A stretch of 6,020 nucleotides of DNA from Anaerobacillus sp. (GCA_007120055.1 SKOL01000273.1:1-6020); one strand, 5' to 3'; positions 1 to 5,934 are shown, counted from the stretch's first letter. Notes: generated by a model from the sequence alone, not told the origin. Translations and numbers: made by a program.

Positions 1-98
1 CTGAAGACAAAAGGGAGTATTTAAAAGAAGGTGATGAAGTAACTATTGAAATCGAGAAGCTAGGGAGGCTTACAAACACTTTTATTAAAGAGGACTAA
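1..98 (+). CDS. FAH-family hydrolase, C-terminal fragment
   Basis: An open frame enters from the left edge, is read from base 3, and stops at TAA 96-98, giving 31 residues. The tail (YLKEGDEVTIEIEKLG followed by RLTN) matches the end of fumarylacetoacetate hydrolase family proteins, which finish with a 'L..GD.V.vEIeglG.L.N.v' strand pair. Family members hydrolyse or decarboxylate 2,4-diketo or related acids, using a divalent metal whose ligands lie upstream of this window. In sugar-acid pathways, FAH enzymes can act after an acid dehydratase (for example 2,4-diketo-3-deoxy-L-fuconate hydrolase), which would suit the UxaA-type lyase nearby. The exact reaction cannot be read from this fragment. 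The gene converges on the regulator gene and is not in the operon that starts at 1274. Confidence 0.72.
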   Translation, partial: EDKREYLKEGDEVTIEIEKLGRLTNTFIKED

Positions 99-139
99 GT
101 TAATAAAAGAGGGATTTAATAGATTAAGGTTCTAATAAT

Positions 140-173
140 CCCCCTGTTGGAGGTTTTAAATATTTATTTAAAA
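140..173. terminator. possible weak terminator between convergent genes
   Basis: CCCCC (140-144) can pair with GGAGG (149-153), with one mismatch, across a TGTT loop. TTTT (154-157) follows, which suits termination of the FAH-family gene. Directly after it, TTTTAAAT (154-161) and ATTTAAAA (166-173) form an all-AT 8-bp stem that could serve either strand. Both stems are weak. The placement between convergent genes supports the call more than the predicted stability does. Confidence 0.3.
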
Positions 174-211
174 GGTATTATACTAGATTTTAAAATTAGT
201 AAAAGAAATTA

Positions 212-916
212 TTAATTAACTTTAGTAAAAAATTGTTTAGCTCTTTTAAAGTTTAGATCAATGGCATCGATGACCATTTCTTGGTTTCGGTTTTTAATGG
301 CTTTCGTTAGTATTGTTCTACATTCCATACTATTTTCCCAAGCACCAGGAACATTTAGAATTTTTACCATTGAATCATGACGTAAGTGGATAATTGTTTG
401 CATTAGTTTGCAAAATATTTTGTTATTACTGCAATGTCCCATATGTAAGTCATATTCATCTAGGAGCTTTTGAAATTCTTTGGAGTCTTTCTTTTCTGGT
501 GATAAATTCTTTAACTTTATAAGGATTTGTTCTAGTTTTTCAATGTCTTCTTCGGACATTTGTTGGGATGCTTCTAAATAAACTTTTGATTCAATTAATT
601 TACGAGCGGCATAGATTTCATTTAAATTATCTACTTCATTGTAATACATCCAAATGATCGTTTCAGCAGGAATAGGTGTTTCTTGTGTGCTAACAAAACT
701 TCCTTCACCTGGTTTGATCGTGATCAGACCAATAAGGGAAAGGGCACGTAGTGATTCGCGAATTCGTCCTCTGTTTACATCAAACTCTTCTGCTAAAGTT
801 CGTTCATTAGGGAGTTTGTCACCAGGTTTCAGTTGATTTGAAGTAATCCAAGAGGCAATCTGTTTCATAACTTGTTCTGTAACTGTTACTTTTTTGATAG
901 GGTCTATTCTAACCAT
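212..916 (-). CDS. GntR-family transcriptional regulator, FadR/FCD type
   Basis: This 234-residue protein has the usual FadR-subfamily length. Residues about 8-76 form the winged helix-turn-helix: 'LKPGDKLPNERTLAEEF' is followed by a recognition helix with 'NRGRIRESLRAL' and the wing 'GLITIKPGEGSFV'. Residues about 97-230 form an all-helical FCD ligand domain. The usual FCD metal site uses an Asp, a His in the same helix and two later His residues. Here the Asp/His region is present in altered spacing (D153, D156, H158, H161). No histidine follows H180: the 'EHR.I' position reads E-C-R (C199), and the last ligand region reads D-L-N (N222). Ligand binding may therefore be unusual. ATG at 914-916 is preceded by GGAGG (complement of 926-930) at 9 nt. 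The gene is divergent from the lyase/TRAP operon, so it most likely controls that operon, responding to the imported acid or an intermediate. Confidence 0.93.
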   Translation of the reverse strand: MVRIDPIKKVTVTEQVMKQIASWITSNQLKPGDKLPNERTLAEEFDVNRGRIRESLRALSLIGLITIKPGEGSFVSTQETPIPAETIIWMYYNEVDNLNEIYAARKLIESKVYLEASQQMSEEDIEKLEQILIKLKNLSPEKKDSKEFQKLLDEYDLHMGHCSNNKIFCKLMQTIIHLRHDSMVKILNVPGAWENSMECRTILTKAIKNRNQEMVIDAIDLNFKRAKQFFTKVN

Positions 917-1003
917 TAATTATAACCTCCGTTTATAATTTAGTTCAATTAAGTATAGCTTACACAAGTCGAAATTTAATTTCAAAAAAATCAGAAAGTT
1001 TAG

Positions 1004-1032
1004 TTGAATACAAAAAAGTATCGTGATAAAAT
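1004..1032 (+). promoter_or_regulatory. probable sigma-A promoter of the lyase-TRAP operon
   Basis: TTGAAT (1004-1009) and TAAAAT (1027-1032) are separated by 17 bases. A TG at 1024-1025 adds an extended -10 element. The -10 matches five of six consensus bases and the -35 four of six. Transcription would start near 1039, leaving a leader of about 235 bases before the first gene. It is the best + strand promoter seen in the divergent region, and a cre box sits at its predicted start. Confidence 0.55.
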
Positions 1033-1038
1033 TTGATT

Positions 1039-1052
1039 TGTAAGCGGTACCA
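1039..1052 (+). promoter_or_regulatory. cre box 1 (CcpA site)
   Basis: TGTAAGCGGTACCA matches 13 of 14 positions of the Bacillus cre consensus TGWAARCGYTWNCW, the only mismatch being G at the Y position. It covers the predicted transcription start of the 1004-1032 promoter, a common position for CcpA repression. This implies carbon catabolite repression of the operon. Confidence 0.6.
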
Positions 1053-1070
1053 CCAGAGTACCTGTATACT

Positions 1071-1099
1071 AAGATATAACGTAAGCGCTTAATAATCAA
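1071..1099 (-). promoter_or_regulatory. possible promoter for the divergent regulator gene
   Basis: On the - strand, TTGATT (complement of 1094-1099) and TATCTT (complement of 1071-1076) are spaced by 17 bases, each matching four of six consensus bases. The second cre box lies between them. Transcription would give an approximately 150-base leader before the regulator ATG. A TATACT on the - strand (complement of 952-957) lies closer to the gene but has no good -35, so the true start is open. Confidence 0.25.
1080..1093 (+). promoter_or_regulatory. cre box 2 (CcpA site)
   Basis: CGTAAGCGCTTAAT matches 12 of 14 positions of TGWAARCGYTWNCW and contains the perfect 10-bp palindrome TAAGCGCTTA (1082-1091). 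It starts 41 bases after cre box 1, close to four helical turns. The two boxes could therefore bind CcpA on the same face of the DNA and act together. Confidence 0.5.
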
Positions 1100-1171
1100 T
1101 GTTTTTTTATCTTTTCAGTCAATTCAAATTATTTTTGTTGTTGTATATGAAATATGGTAATAACAATGTAA

Positions 1172-1194
1172 TCGTGTTTGAATTAGTGACACGA
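1172..1194. repeat. 6-bp inverted repeat in the operon leader
   Basis: TCGTGT (1172-1177) and ACACGA (1189-1194) are perfect complements around an 11-base spacer that contains the candidate -35 TTGAAT. It could be a second regulator site or a small RNA stem. Nothing else in the sequence decides its role. Confidence 0.3.
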
Positions 1195-1209
1195 ACTTAA
1201 TATTTATTC

Positions 1210-1224
1210 TGTGGTAGTACCACA
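1210..1224. promoter_or_regulatory. probable FadR/GntR-type operator
   Basis: TGTGGTAGTACCACA is a perfect inverted repeat with 7-bp arms around one base. It contains the TGGT-N3-ACCA core seen in operators of FadR-subfamily GntR regulators. The divergent regulator gene in this window is of that subfamily, so autogenous or operon control through this site is the natural reading. The site lies about 50 bases before the first structural gene. It is therefore either a roadblock within the leader or the operator of a second, weaker promoter (TTGAAT 1178-1183, TATTTA 1201-1206). Confidence 0.55.
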
Positions 1225-1273
1225 CCACTAGTAAGAGATAGTATATTGTTTTGGAGGGAGAAGGTGATTAATT

Positions 1274-1585
1274 TTGTGTATAAAAGAATACCGCACCATC
1301 ATCATGAAGCCAATCGATAATGTTGCGATCGCTTTGGAAGCGTTGCCAAGTGATGTTGGGATAGAGGTAAAACTTTCTGACAACAAAAGTTTAAAACTCA
1401 CTTTGAAAGAGAACATTTCTTTCGGACATAAGTTTGCTGTAAAGCCAATTCGAAGTGGAGAAGTAGTTTTAAAGTATGGGGAAGTGATAGGTAAAGCAGT
1501 TAGGGATATAACTGAAGGGGAACATGTTCATGTTCATAATTTAGAAGGTACGCGAGGAAGGGGGGATAAGGTTGTTACAGAATAA
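1274..1585 (+). CDS. UxaA-family lyase small subunit (SAF domain)
   Basis: This 103-residue protein corresponds to the N-terminal SAF domain of altronate/galactarate dehydratases, made as a separate subunit as in SuyA of sulfolactate sulfo-lyase. Visible landmarks are DNVAIAL (15-21), FGHKFA (50-55), KYGEVIGKA (67-75) and GEHVHVHN (82-89). The last is the conserved His-rich end that helps form the active site with the large subunit. The start is TTG 1274, supported by AGGTGAT (1262-1268) at 5 nt and GGAGGG just before it. An in-frame TGA at 1265 excludes longer forms. ATG 1304 lacks a ribosome binding site and would cut the first beta strand (RTIIMKP). The end overlaps the large-subunit gene by 14 bases, which indicates translational coupling. 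Substrate class: hydroxylated or sulfonated carboxylic acid; identity unknown. Confidence 0.88.
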   Translation: MCIKEYRTIIMKPIDNVAIALEALPSDVGIEVKLSDNKSLKLTLKENISFGHKFAVKPIRSGEVVLKYGEVIGKAVRDITEGEHVHVHNLEGTRGRGDKVVTE

Positions 1586-2747
1586 AGATGGTAAATTTTT
1601 AGGGTATCGACGTCCAGATGGGAAAGTAGGTGTTAGAAACCATGTTCTTATTTTACCTACGATTACTTGTGCGACACAGACGGCACAACGAATTACAGAA
1701 ATCGTTCAGGGAACTGTAACATTCATACATCAACACGGCTGTGCACAAGTAGGTAACGATTATGAACAAACTTTTCGAACGTATGCTGGTTTAGGTAAAA
1801 ATCCCAATGTATATGGTGTTATTGTTTTAGGCCTAGGATGTGAAACTCATCAAGCCAGAAGTATAGCCGATGCAATTAAAGTGTCAGGTAAACCAGTAGT
1901 AACAGTTTCTATTCAAGAGGAAGGTGGAACTTTATCAGCGATTGCACAAGGAGCCGCGGTAGCTACACAACTTGTTCAGGAAGCCTCAACTCAAATGAGA
2001 GAGTGGTGTGACTTTAGTGAGTTGATTATTGGAACCGAATGTGGTGGATCCGATGCATGCTCAGGATTATCAGCCAATCCAGCAGTTGGTGTTGTAAGCG
2101 ATATGATTGTTGATAAAGGAGGTACAGCAATTTTAGCAGAAACAACAGAACTAATTGGTGCTGAACACCTTTTGGCTAATAGAGCTGCCAATGATAAAGT
2201 GGCAAAACGTGTTTATGAAGTCATTGAAGCAATGGAAAATCGTTCTATTCAAATGGGTGTAGATATTAGAACAGGAAATCCAAGTCCAGGAAATATTAAA
2301 GGAGGACTAAGTTCTTTAGAAGAAAAATCATTAGGTGCAGCGAACAAGGCTGGAAAATCTATATTGAAAGAACTTATTGATTATGCAGAAGAACCATCAG
2401 AAAAAGGGTTAGTTTGGATGGATACTCCTGGTCATGATATAGAACAACTTACCGGGATGGTCGCTGGTGGAGCTCAGGTTGTATTGTTCACAAGTGGTCG
2501 AGGGACCCCAACGGGTTCACCAATCACTCCAGTTATAAAAATATCAACTAATACTCCAATGTTTGAGAGTATGAAAGAAAATATGGACCTTAATGCTGGG
2601 ACGATTATTGAAGGAAAAGAAAGCGTGGGTGAGGTTGGTAATAGGATCTTTGATGAAATCAGTCAAGTTTGCTCTGGTAAGTTAACAAAAGCAGAGATTT
2701 TAAAACAACATGACTTTGGAATTTGGAGAATCGGTCCTACCTTTTAA
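1572..2747 (+). CDS. UxaA-family lyase large subunit (altronate/galactarate dehydratase or sulfolactate lyase type)
   Basis: This 391-residue protein is full length for the C-terminal catalytic part of UxaA/GarD and for SuyB. Signature segments appear in order: GYRRPDGKVGVRN (11-23), HQHGCAQ (53-59), LGLGCE (86-91), GTECGGSDACSGLSANP (154-170), GAEHLLANRA (196-205), EKSLGA (251-256), MDTPG (283-287), FTSGRGTPTG (306-315) and NAG (341-343). The conserved cysteines (57, 90, 157, 163) and acidic residues fit the metal-dependent dehydratase site. Known relatives remove water from altronate or galactarate to give a 2-keto-3-deoxy acid, or sulfite from 3-sulfolactate. The separate-subunit form resembles SuyAB, but many sugar-acid members are split too. 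TTG 1572 is preceded by AAGGGGGG (1558-1565) at 6 nt, inside the end of the small-subunit gene. The enzyme is cytoplasmic and likely forms a complex with the small subunit. Confidence 0.9.
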   Translation: MLQNKDGKFLGYRRPDGKVGVRNHVLILPTITCATQTAQRITEIVQGTVTFIHQHGCAQVGNDYEQTFRTYAGLGKNPNVYGVIVLGLGCETHQARSIADAIKVSGKPVVTVSIQEEGGTLSAIAQGAAVATQLVQEASTQMREWCDFSELIIGTECGGSDACSGLSANPAVGVVSDMIVDKGGTAILAETTELIGAEHLLANRAANDKVAKRVYEVIEAMENRSIQMGVDIRTGNPSPGNIKGGLSSLEEKSLGAANKAGKSILKELIDYAEEPSEKGLVWMDTPGHDIEQLTGMVAGGAQVVLFTSGRGTPTGSPITPVIKISTNTPMFESMKENMDLNAGTIIEGKESVGEVGNRIFDEISQVCSGKLTKAEILKQHDFGIWRIGPTF

Positions 2748-2748
2748 T

Positions 2749-2840
2749 GATCATAGGGGAAGTTCATTATGATCCGGTTATTATAGGGGAAGTGAATGAT
2801 GATCTAGTTATCATAGGGGAGTAGATTATGAGCTTCATAG
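2749..2840 (+). repeat. three 30-bp tandem repeats between lyase and TRAP genes
   Basis: Units begin at 2751, 2781 and 2811, exactly 30 bases apart, and share T(C/T)ATAGGGGA at their start. Units 1 and 2 agree at 24 of 30 bases; unit 3 has diverged and lost one base. Each unit holds an SD-like AGGGGA, followed 8-14 bases later by ATG and a very short frame (5, 3 and 6 codons before the stop). GATCATA (2749-2755) and TATGATC (2768-2774) can fold unit 1 into a 7-bp stem with the SD-like bases in its loop. Unit 3 keeps a 5-bp version (TCATA/TATGA). The repeats start one base after the lyase stop codon. The role is unknown; RNA-level control of dctP translation or mRNA stability is an inference. 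Confidence 0.75.
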
Positions 2841-2857
2841 ATAAGTAAATTTATCTA
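2838..2857 (+). other. AT-rich hairpin upstream of dctP
   Basis: TAGATAA (2838-2844) and TTATCTA (2851-2857) pair perfectly around GTAAAT. No T-run follows, so it is not a normal terminator. It follows the tandem repeats and lies about 40 bases before the dctP start, so it may mark an mRNA processing or stability point. Confidence 0.4.
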
Positions 2858-2899
2858 CTATCTCTTAAATAAAATATACTAATTGAAAGGGGTATGAAA

Positions 2900-3937
2900 A
2901 TGAAGAAGTTTAGTACATTGAAGATGGTTTTAATGGGGGCATTGTTACTATTATTTGCTGTAGCTTGTTCGAGTGACGAAGCGACAACAAATGAAGGGGG
3001 AACAAACGGTTCAGGAGCTGATGGAGAAGTTTATCAAATTAATATCGCTCATGGAAACCAACCAAGTGAACCAGTTGGAAAGTTAGGAGAAAAATGGAAA
3101 GAGTTAGCGGAGGAAAGAAGTGAGGGAAGAATTCAGATAAACTTATATCCGAGTTCTCAATTAGGTCCTGAAGCAGATGTAATTGAACAAGCACAACAAG
3201 GAAACAATGTGGTTGTTCTAGCTGGATATGATTTCTTAATGGATTATGTTCCAGATATAGGTATTTTAACTGCTCCATATTTAGTAGAAAATTTTGATGA
3301 GCTAATTTATTTAACAAAGACAGAATGGTTTGATGGGGTACATGATGATCTAAGAGCACAGGGGATTGAAGTAGTAACGGCGAGGACTGTATATGGTGCG
3401 CGTCATTTAATAACAAATGAACCAGTATTTTCACCAGATGATTTAAATGGTATGAGTATTCGAGTACCTAACAACCAAATGTCGATCGCCACTTTTGACG
3501 CAATGGGGGCAGCTGCAACTCCTATGCCACTAGGTGATTTATATCCATCTTTACAACAAGGACTTGTTGATGGTGCTGAGAACCCTCTTCCAGTACTTCA
3601 AGGGGTTCAAGCTCATGAAGTTTCTAAACATTTATCATTAACAGAGCATCAACGGTTCCTTGTAGCATTTGTATCTGGAACGAGCTTCATTGAAACATTA
3701 CCAGGTGATATTTTACAAATTTTAAGGGAAACTGGTGATGAAGCTTCTGAGTATGCTCGTGGTATTCTTGAGGAAGAAGACCAAGCAATATTAGAACAGT
3801 TTAAAGCGGCAGGTGTTGAAGTATACGAAGTTGATATTGAGCCATTTAGAGAATCGGTTCAGAGCGTATATGAGCAATTCCCGAACTGGACACCCGGTTT
3901 ATATGATGAAATCAAAAGTTTACTTGATCAGCGTTAA
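2900..3937 (+). CDS. dctP: TRAP transporter solute-binding lipoprotein, DctP family
   Basis: The extracytoplasmic receptor of a TRAP transporter, 345 residues. A lysine-rich start, a hydrophobic stretch and the lipobox-like AVAC place the lipid-modified cysteine at residue 23. A Ser/Thr/Gly/Asn-rich linker follows, as expected for a Gram-positive lipoprotein. The DctP fold starts near 'YQINIAHGNQPSEPVG'. 'YGARHLITN' (R168) and 'GMSIRVPNN' (R188) contain the arginines that in this family clamp the substrate carboxylate. 'LVDGAENP' (E227, N228) is the conserved ligand-pocket helix start. ATG 2900 is chosen because AAAGGGG (2886-2892) is 7 nt away; ATG 2894 would be only 1 nt from it and would add two residues. 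The gene follows the lyase genes after 152 bases and precedes the membrane subunits. The ligand is a carboxylate, probably the lyase substrate. Confidence 0.93.
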   Translation: MKKFSTLKMVLMGALLLLFAVACSSDEATTNEGGTNGSGADGEVYQINIAHGNQPSEPVGKLGEKWKELAEERSEGRIQINLYPSSQLGPEADVIEQAQQGNNVVVLAGYDFLMDYVPDIGILTAPYLVENFDELIYLTKTEWFDGVHDDLRAQGIEVVTARTVYGARHLITNEPVFSPDDLNGMSIRVPNNQMSIATFDAMGAAATPMPLGDLYPSLQQGLVDGAENPLPVLQGVQAHEVSKHLSLTEHQRFLVAFVSGTSFIETLPGDILQILRETGDEASEYARGILEEEDQAILEQFKAAGVEVYEVDIEPFRESVQSVYEQFPNWTPGLYDEIKSLLDQR

Positions 3938-3984
3938 GTCCTTAGTTTTATTATCATTCTAACTAGAATATAGGTGTGTGTTTA

Positions 3985-4036
3985 GAGTATGGTCTCTATT
4001 AAAGTATTTATGTACTTTAATATCGAGACTATACTC
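3985..4036 (+). other. long hairpin between dctP and dctQ
   Basis: GAGTATGGTCTC (3985-3996) pairs with GAGACTATACTC (4025-4036) with one G-U pair. TATTAAAGTA (3997-4006) pairs with TACTTTAATA (4013-4022), leaving a 2-base bulge (TC) and a 6-base loop. This gives about 22 base pairs in all. The sequence just after it is CATACATATTTAAGAC, not a U-run, so it is a poor intrinsic terminator. Such hairpins after binding-protein genes commonly block 3' exonucleases and raise the amount of binding protein over membrane subunits; that role is inferred here. Confidence 0.7.
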
Positions 4037-4129
4037 CATACATATTTAAGACTTTTGTTTACTACACTGTGAATTCACTTATACAGCGAACCAACAGTCA
4101 TTTACCAGTTAGAGTCAGGAGGAAAGGGA

Positions 4130-4609
4130 ATGATTAAAAGATGGTTCAATTCCATTGATGATATCATAGCAACGACTGCATTAGTTCTAATCATTGCATT
4201 GACTGGTACAAATGTATTTTCAAGACATGTATTAAATAACCCTTTGCCATGGGCTGAAGAGATAACTATAGGATTGTTCATATGGCTTGTTTTTATTGGA
4301 ATTAGCTGTGCCATAAAACGAAATGGTCATTTCGGTGTAGATTATTTTGTAAATAAACTTCCGAGACCCTTTAGGCTAATTAGCCTTGTTTTACGTGCTG
4401 TGGCAATTTACTATGTTCTCCTTTACATCTTGATATACCTTGGTACGAATATAACTATAAACACAAATAGAATTACCCCTATCCTCGATATTAGTCACCA
4501 ATATATAAATTTAGCTATACCAGTTGGAGGTTTATTAGCTACTATACATTTCACAAGGATAGTCATTCACTCTTTTCAAAGTGAGTTTGGAAAAGGAGGA
4601 GGGTCATAA
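4130..4609 (+). CDS. dctQ: TRAP transporter small permease, DctQ family
   Basis: This 159-residue membrane protein has four predicted helices at about 12-33, 45-63, 81-106 and 125-147, as is normal for DctQ. The conserved segment 'PLPWAEEITIGLFIWLVFIG' (38-57) carries the W41 and E43-E44 family hallmark, followed by the 'KRNGHFGVDYF' loop. DctQ forms a scaffold beside the large permease DctM and contributes to docking of the loaded binding protein. GGAGG (4118-4122) is 7 nt before ATG. The C-terminal codons hold the ribosome binding site AAGGAGG (4593-4599) of dctM, and the stop TAA directly abuts the dctM ATG, so the two are translated together. Confidence 0.92.
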   Translation: MIKRWFNSIDDIIATTALVLIIALTGTNVFSRHVLNNPLPWAEEITIGLFIWLVFIGISCAIKRNGHFGVDYFVNKLPRPFRLISLVLRAVAIYYVLLYILIYLGTNITINTNRITPILDISHQYINLAIPVGGLLATIHFTRIVIHSFQSEFGKGGGS

Positions 4610-5219
4610 ATGGGATTGACAGTTATGTTAATCGTTTTATTTGTCTTGTTTATATTAAATGTACCAATAGCATTTGCACTTATTGTAAGTTCTGGTGTTT
4701 ATTTTTTATTTATAGATTTCTATTCTGTAAACGTATTACTTCAACGAATGATTAGTGGGGTTTCTTCCATACCACTCCTTGCCATTATTTTTTTCATTAC
4801 TGCAGGTGTTTTAATGAATTATACTGGTATTACATCAAGGATGCTTCGGTTTGCGCAAATTGTTACAAATCGCCTACCAGGGTCATTGGCACAAGTTAAT
4901 GTTGTTTTAAGTACATTAATGGGGGGACTATCAGGATCAAATATTGCTGACGCAGCAATGCAATCTAAGGTGTTAGTACCGGAAATGGAAAAGAAAGGAT
5001 ATAGTAAATCTTTTGCAACAGCGTTGACTGCATCTACATCATTAATAACGCCAATCATTCCACCGGGTATTGCATTAATTATGTATGGTTATGTAGGGAA
5101 AGTTTCCATCGGAGGACTTTTTTTAGCGGGGATTTTACCAGGTATAATACTTTGTATTAGCTTTATGATTTATGTACATTTCTATGCTAAAAAATATAAA
5201 TTAGAGACAGACAATAAGG

Positions 5220-5247
5220 AAAAAAAAAAAAAAAAAAAATTTTTTTT
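5220..5247 (+). repeat. A20T8 homopolymer tract inside dctM
   Basis: Twenty A residues (5220-5239) are followed by eight T residues (5240-5247). They encode six lysines and three phenylalanines in the cytoplasmic loop before 'ALKDAILALLLP'. The frame is open and DctM-like on both sides, so the present length keeps the gene in frame. Such a tract is prone to replication, transcription and sequencing slippage. Confidence 0.95.
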
Positions 5248-5410
5248 CGCTTTAAAAGATGCCATATTAGCCTTATTATTACCTATTATCATTATTGTGG
5301 GAATTCGTTTAGGTATATTTAGTGCTACAGAAGCAGGTGCTATCGCTGTTTTCTATGCGTTATTTCTAGGTTTATTTATTTACCGAGAAATGAAAATTCC
5401 TCAATTGGTT

Positions 5411-5413
5411 TAG
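5411..5413 (+). other. in-frame amber stop within dctM
   Basis: TAG sits at codon 268 between 'KIPQLV' and 'SLVETVHTAG', with the same frame intact on both sides. One base change from CAG (Gln), AAG (Lys) or TGG (Trp) would produce it. No frameshift is involved. Confidence 0.9.
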
Positions 5414-5905
5414 TCGTTAGTGGAGACAGTACATACTGCAGGGTCCATTCTTGTTATTATTGCTGCGGGTTCTGCATTTGCATGGATACTAACATTGGAA
5501 CAAGTACCCCAAAGACTGACAGAACTTATCAGTGGGTATATTAGTTCTCCTGCAATGTTTTTAATTATCGTTCTTATTTTCCTACTATTTGTAGGGATGT
5601 TTATAGAAGGTAATGTTTCTATCATTATTTTAACCCCTTTATTTATGCCTATGCTTCTAGAGTATGGTATCAACCCAATACATTTTGGTATTTTCTTTAT
5701 CGTTTGTATTAGTATTGGAACATTGACGCCTCCATTAGGAACTATTATGTATACAACTTGTTCAATAACAAAAACCAAGATTGAGGATTTTATTAAGAGC
5801 AGTGCACCGTTTCTCTTGATTTTAATTATAGGTGCATTACTAATTGCATTTATTCCTAGTCTTTCTCTGTGGTTACCTTCTATATTAGGCTAACTTGTTC
5901 TATTG

Positions 5906-5926
5906 ATCCTTAAATGGTTTAAGGGT
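5906..5926 (+). other. hairpin just after dctM
   Basis: ATCCTTAAA (5906-5914) pairs with TTTAAGGGT (5918-5926) around TGG, with one G-U pair. It starts 12 bases after the dctM stop. No T-run follows. It may be a first, weak part of the transcription end, or belong to the structured block to its right. Confidence 0.4.
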
Positions 5927-5934
5927 TATAGACC

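Larger units (their letters stand above)
4610..5893 (+). pseudogene. dctM: TRAP transporter large permease, DctM family, interrupted by in-frame TAG
   Basis: Read through one stop, the frame encodes 427 positions, the normal DctM length. The first part (4610-5413, 267 residues) has GSNIADAA (109-116), the 'MEKKGYSKSFATALTASTS' segment, IIPPG (149-153) and ATEAG (239-243). The second part (5420-5893) continues in the same frame with 'AAGSAFAWILTLEQVP', the segment leading to 'EYGINPIHFG', GTLTPPLG (370-377) and a final hydrophobic helix ending in LWLPSILG. The full set of DctM motifs is therefore present and only TAG 5411-5413 breaks it. GTG 5420 lies 7 bases after the stop but has no ribosome binding site, so efficient restart is doubtful. 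The lesion lies in a loop between helices. If real and not read through, the transporter would be inactive, since DctM forms the ion-coupled channel. A sequencing error, a recent mutation, or two cooperating fragments are all possible. Confidence 0.8.

Noticed and set aside
654..836. Open frames opposite known genes, for example here and at 1991-2191, 3039-3434 and 5410-5778
   Set aside because: They lie antisense to genes with clear family motifs, lack ribosome binding sites, and encode no recognisable domain.
1242..1247. TATATT as the -10 of the operon promoter
   Set aside because: The start would fall at about 1254, inside the ribosome binding site, and no -35 lies 16-18 bases upstream.
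1039..1273. Riboswitch or T-box in the 235-base leader
   Set aside because: No conserved aptamer motif, T-box sequence or terminator stem with a U-run was found; the only clear elements are cre boxes and the palindromes.
2749..2840. CRISPR array
   Set aside because: The 30-bp units are directly adjacent with no unique spacers, only three copies exist, and they diverge at several positions.
5220..5247. Frameshift at the A20T8 tract
   Set aside because: The same frame matches DctM before and after the tract, so as written there is no net shift.
5411..5413. Pyrrolysine or other programmed recoding at the TAG
   Set aside because: No DctM protein is known to need it, no recoding gene is in the window, and a point mutation or read error explains it more simply. 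Kept only as a test in the findings.
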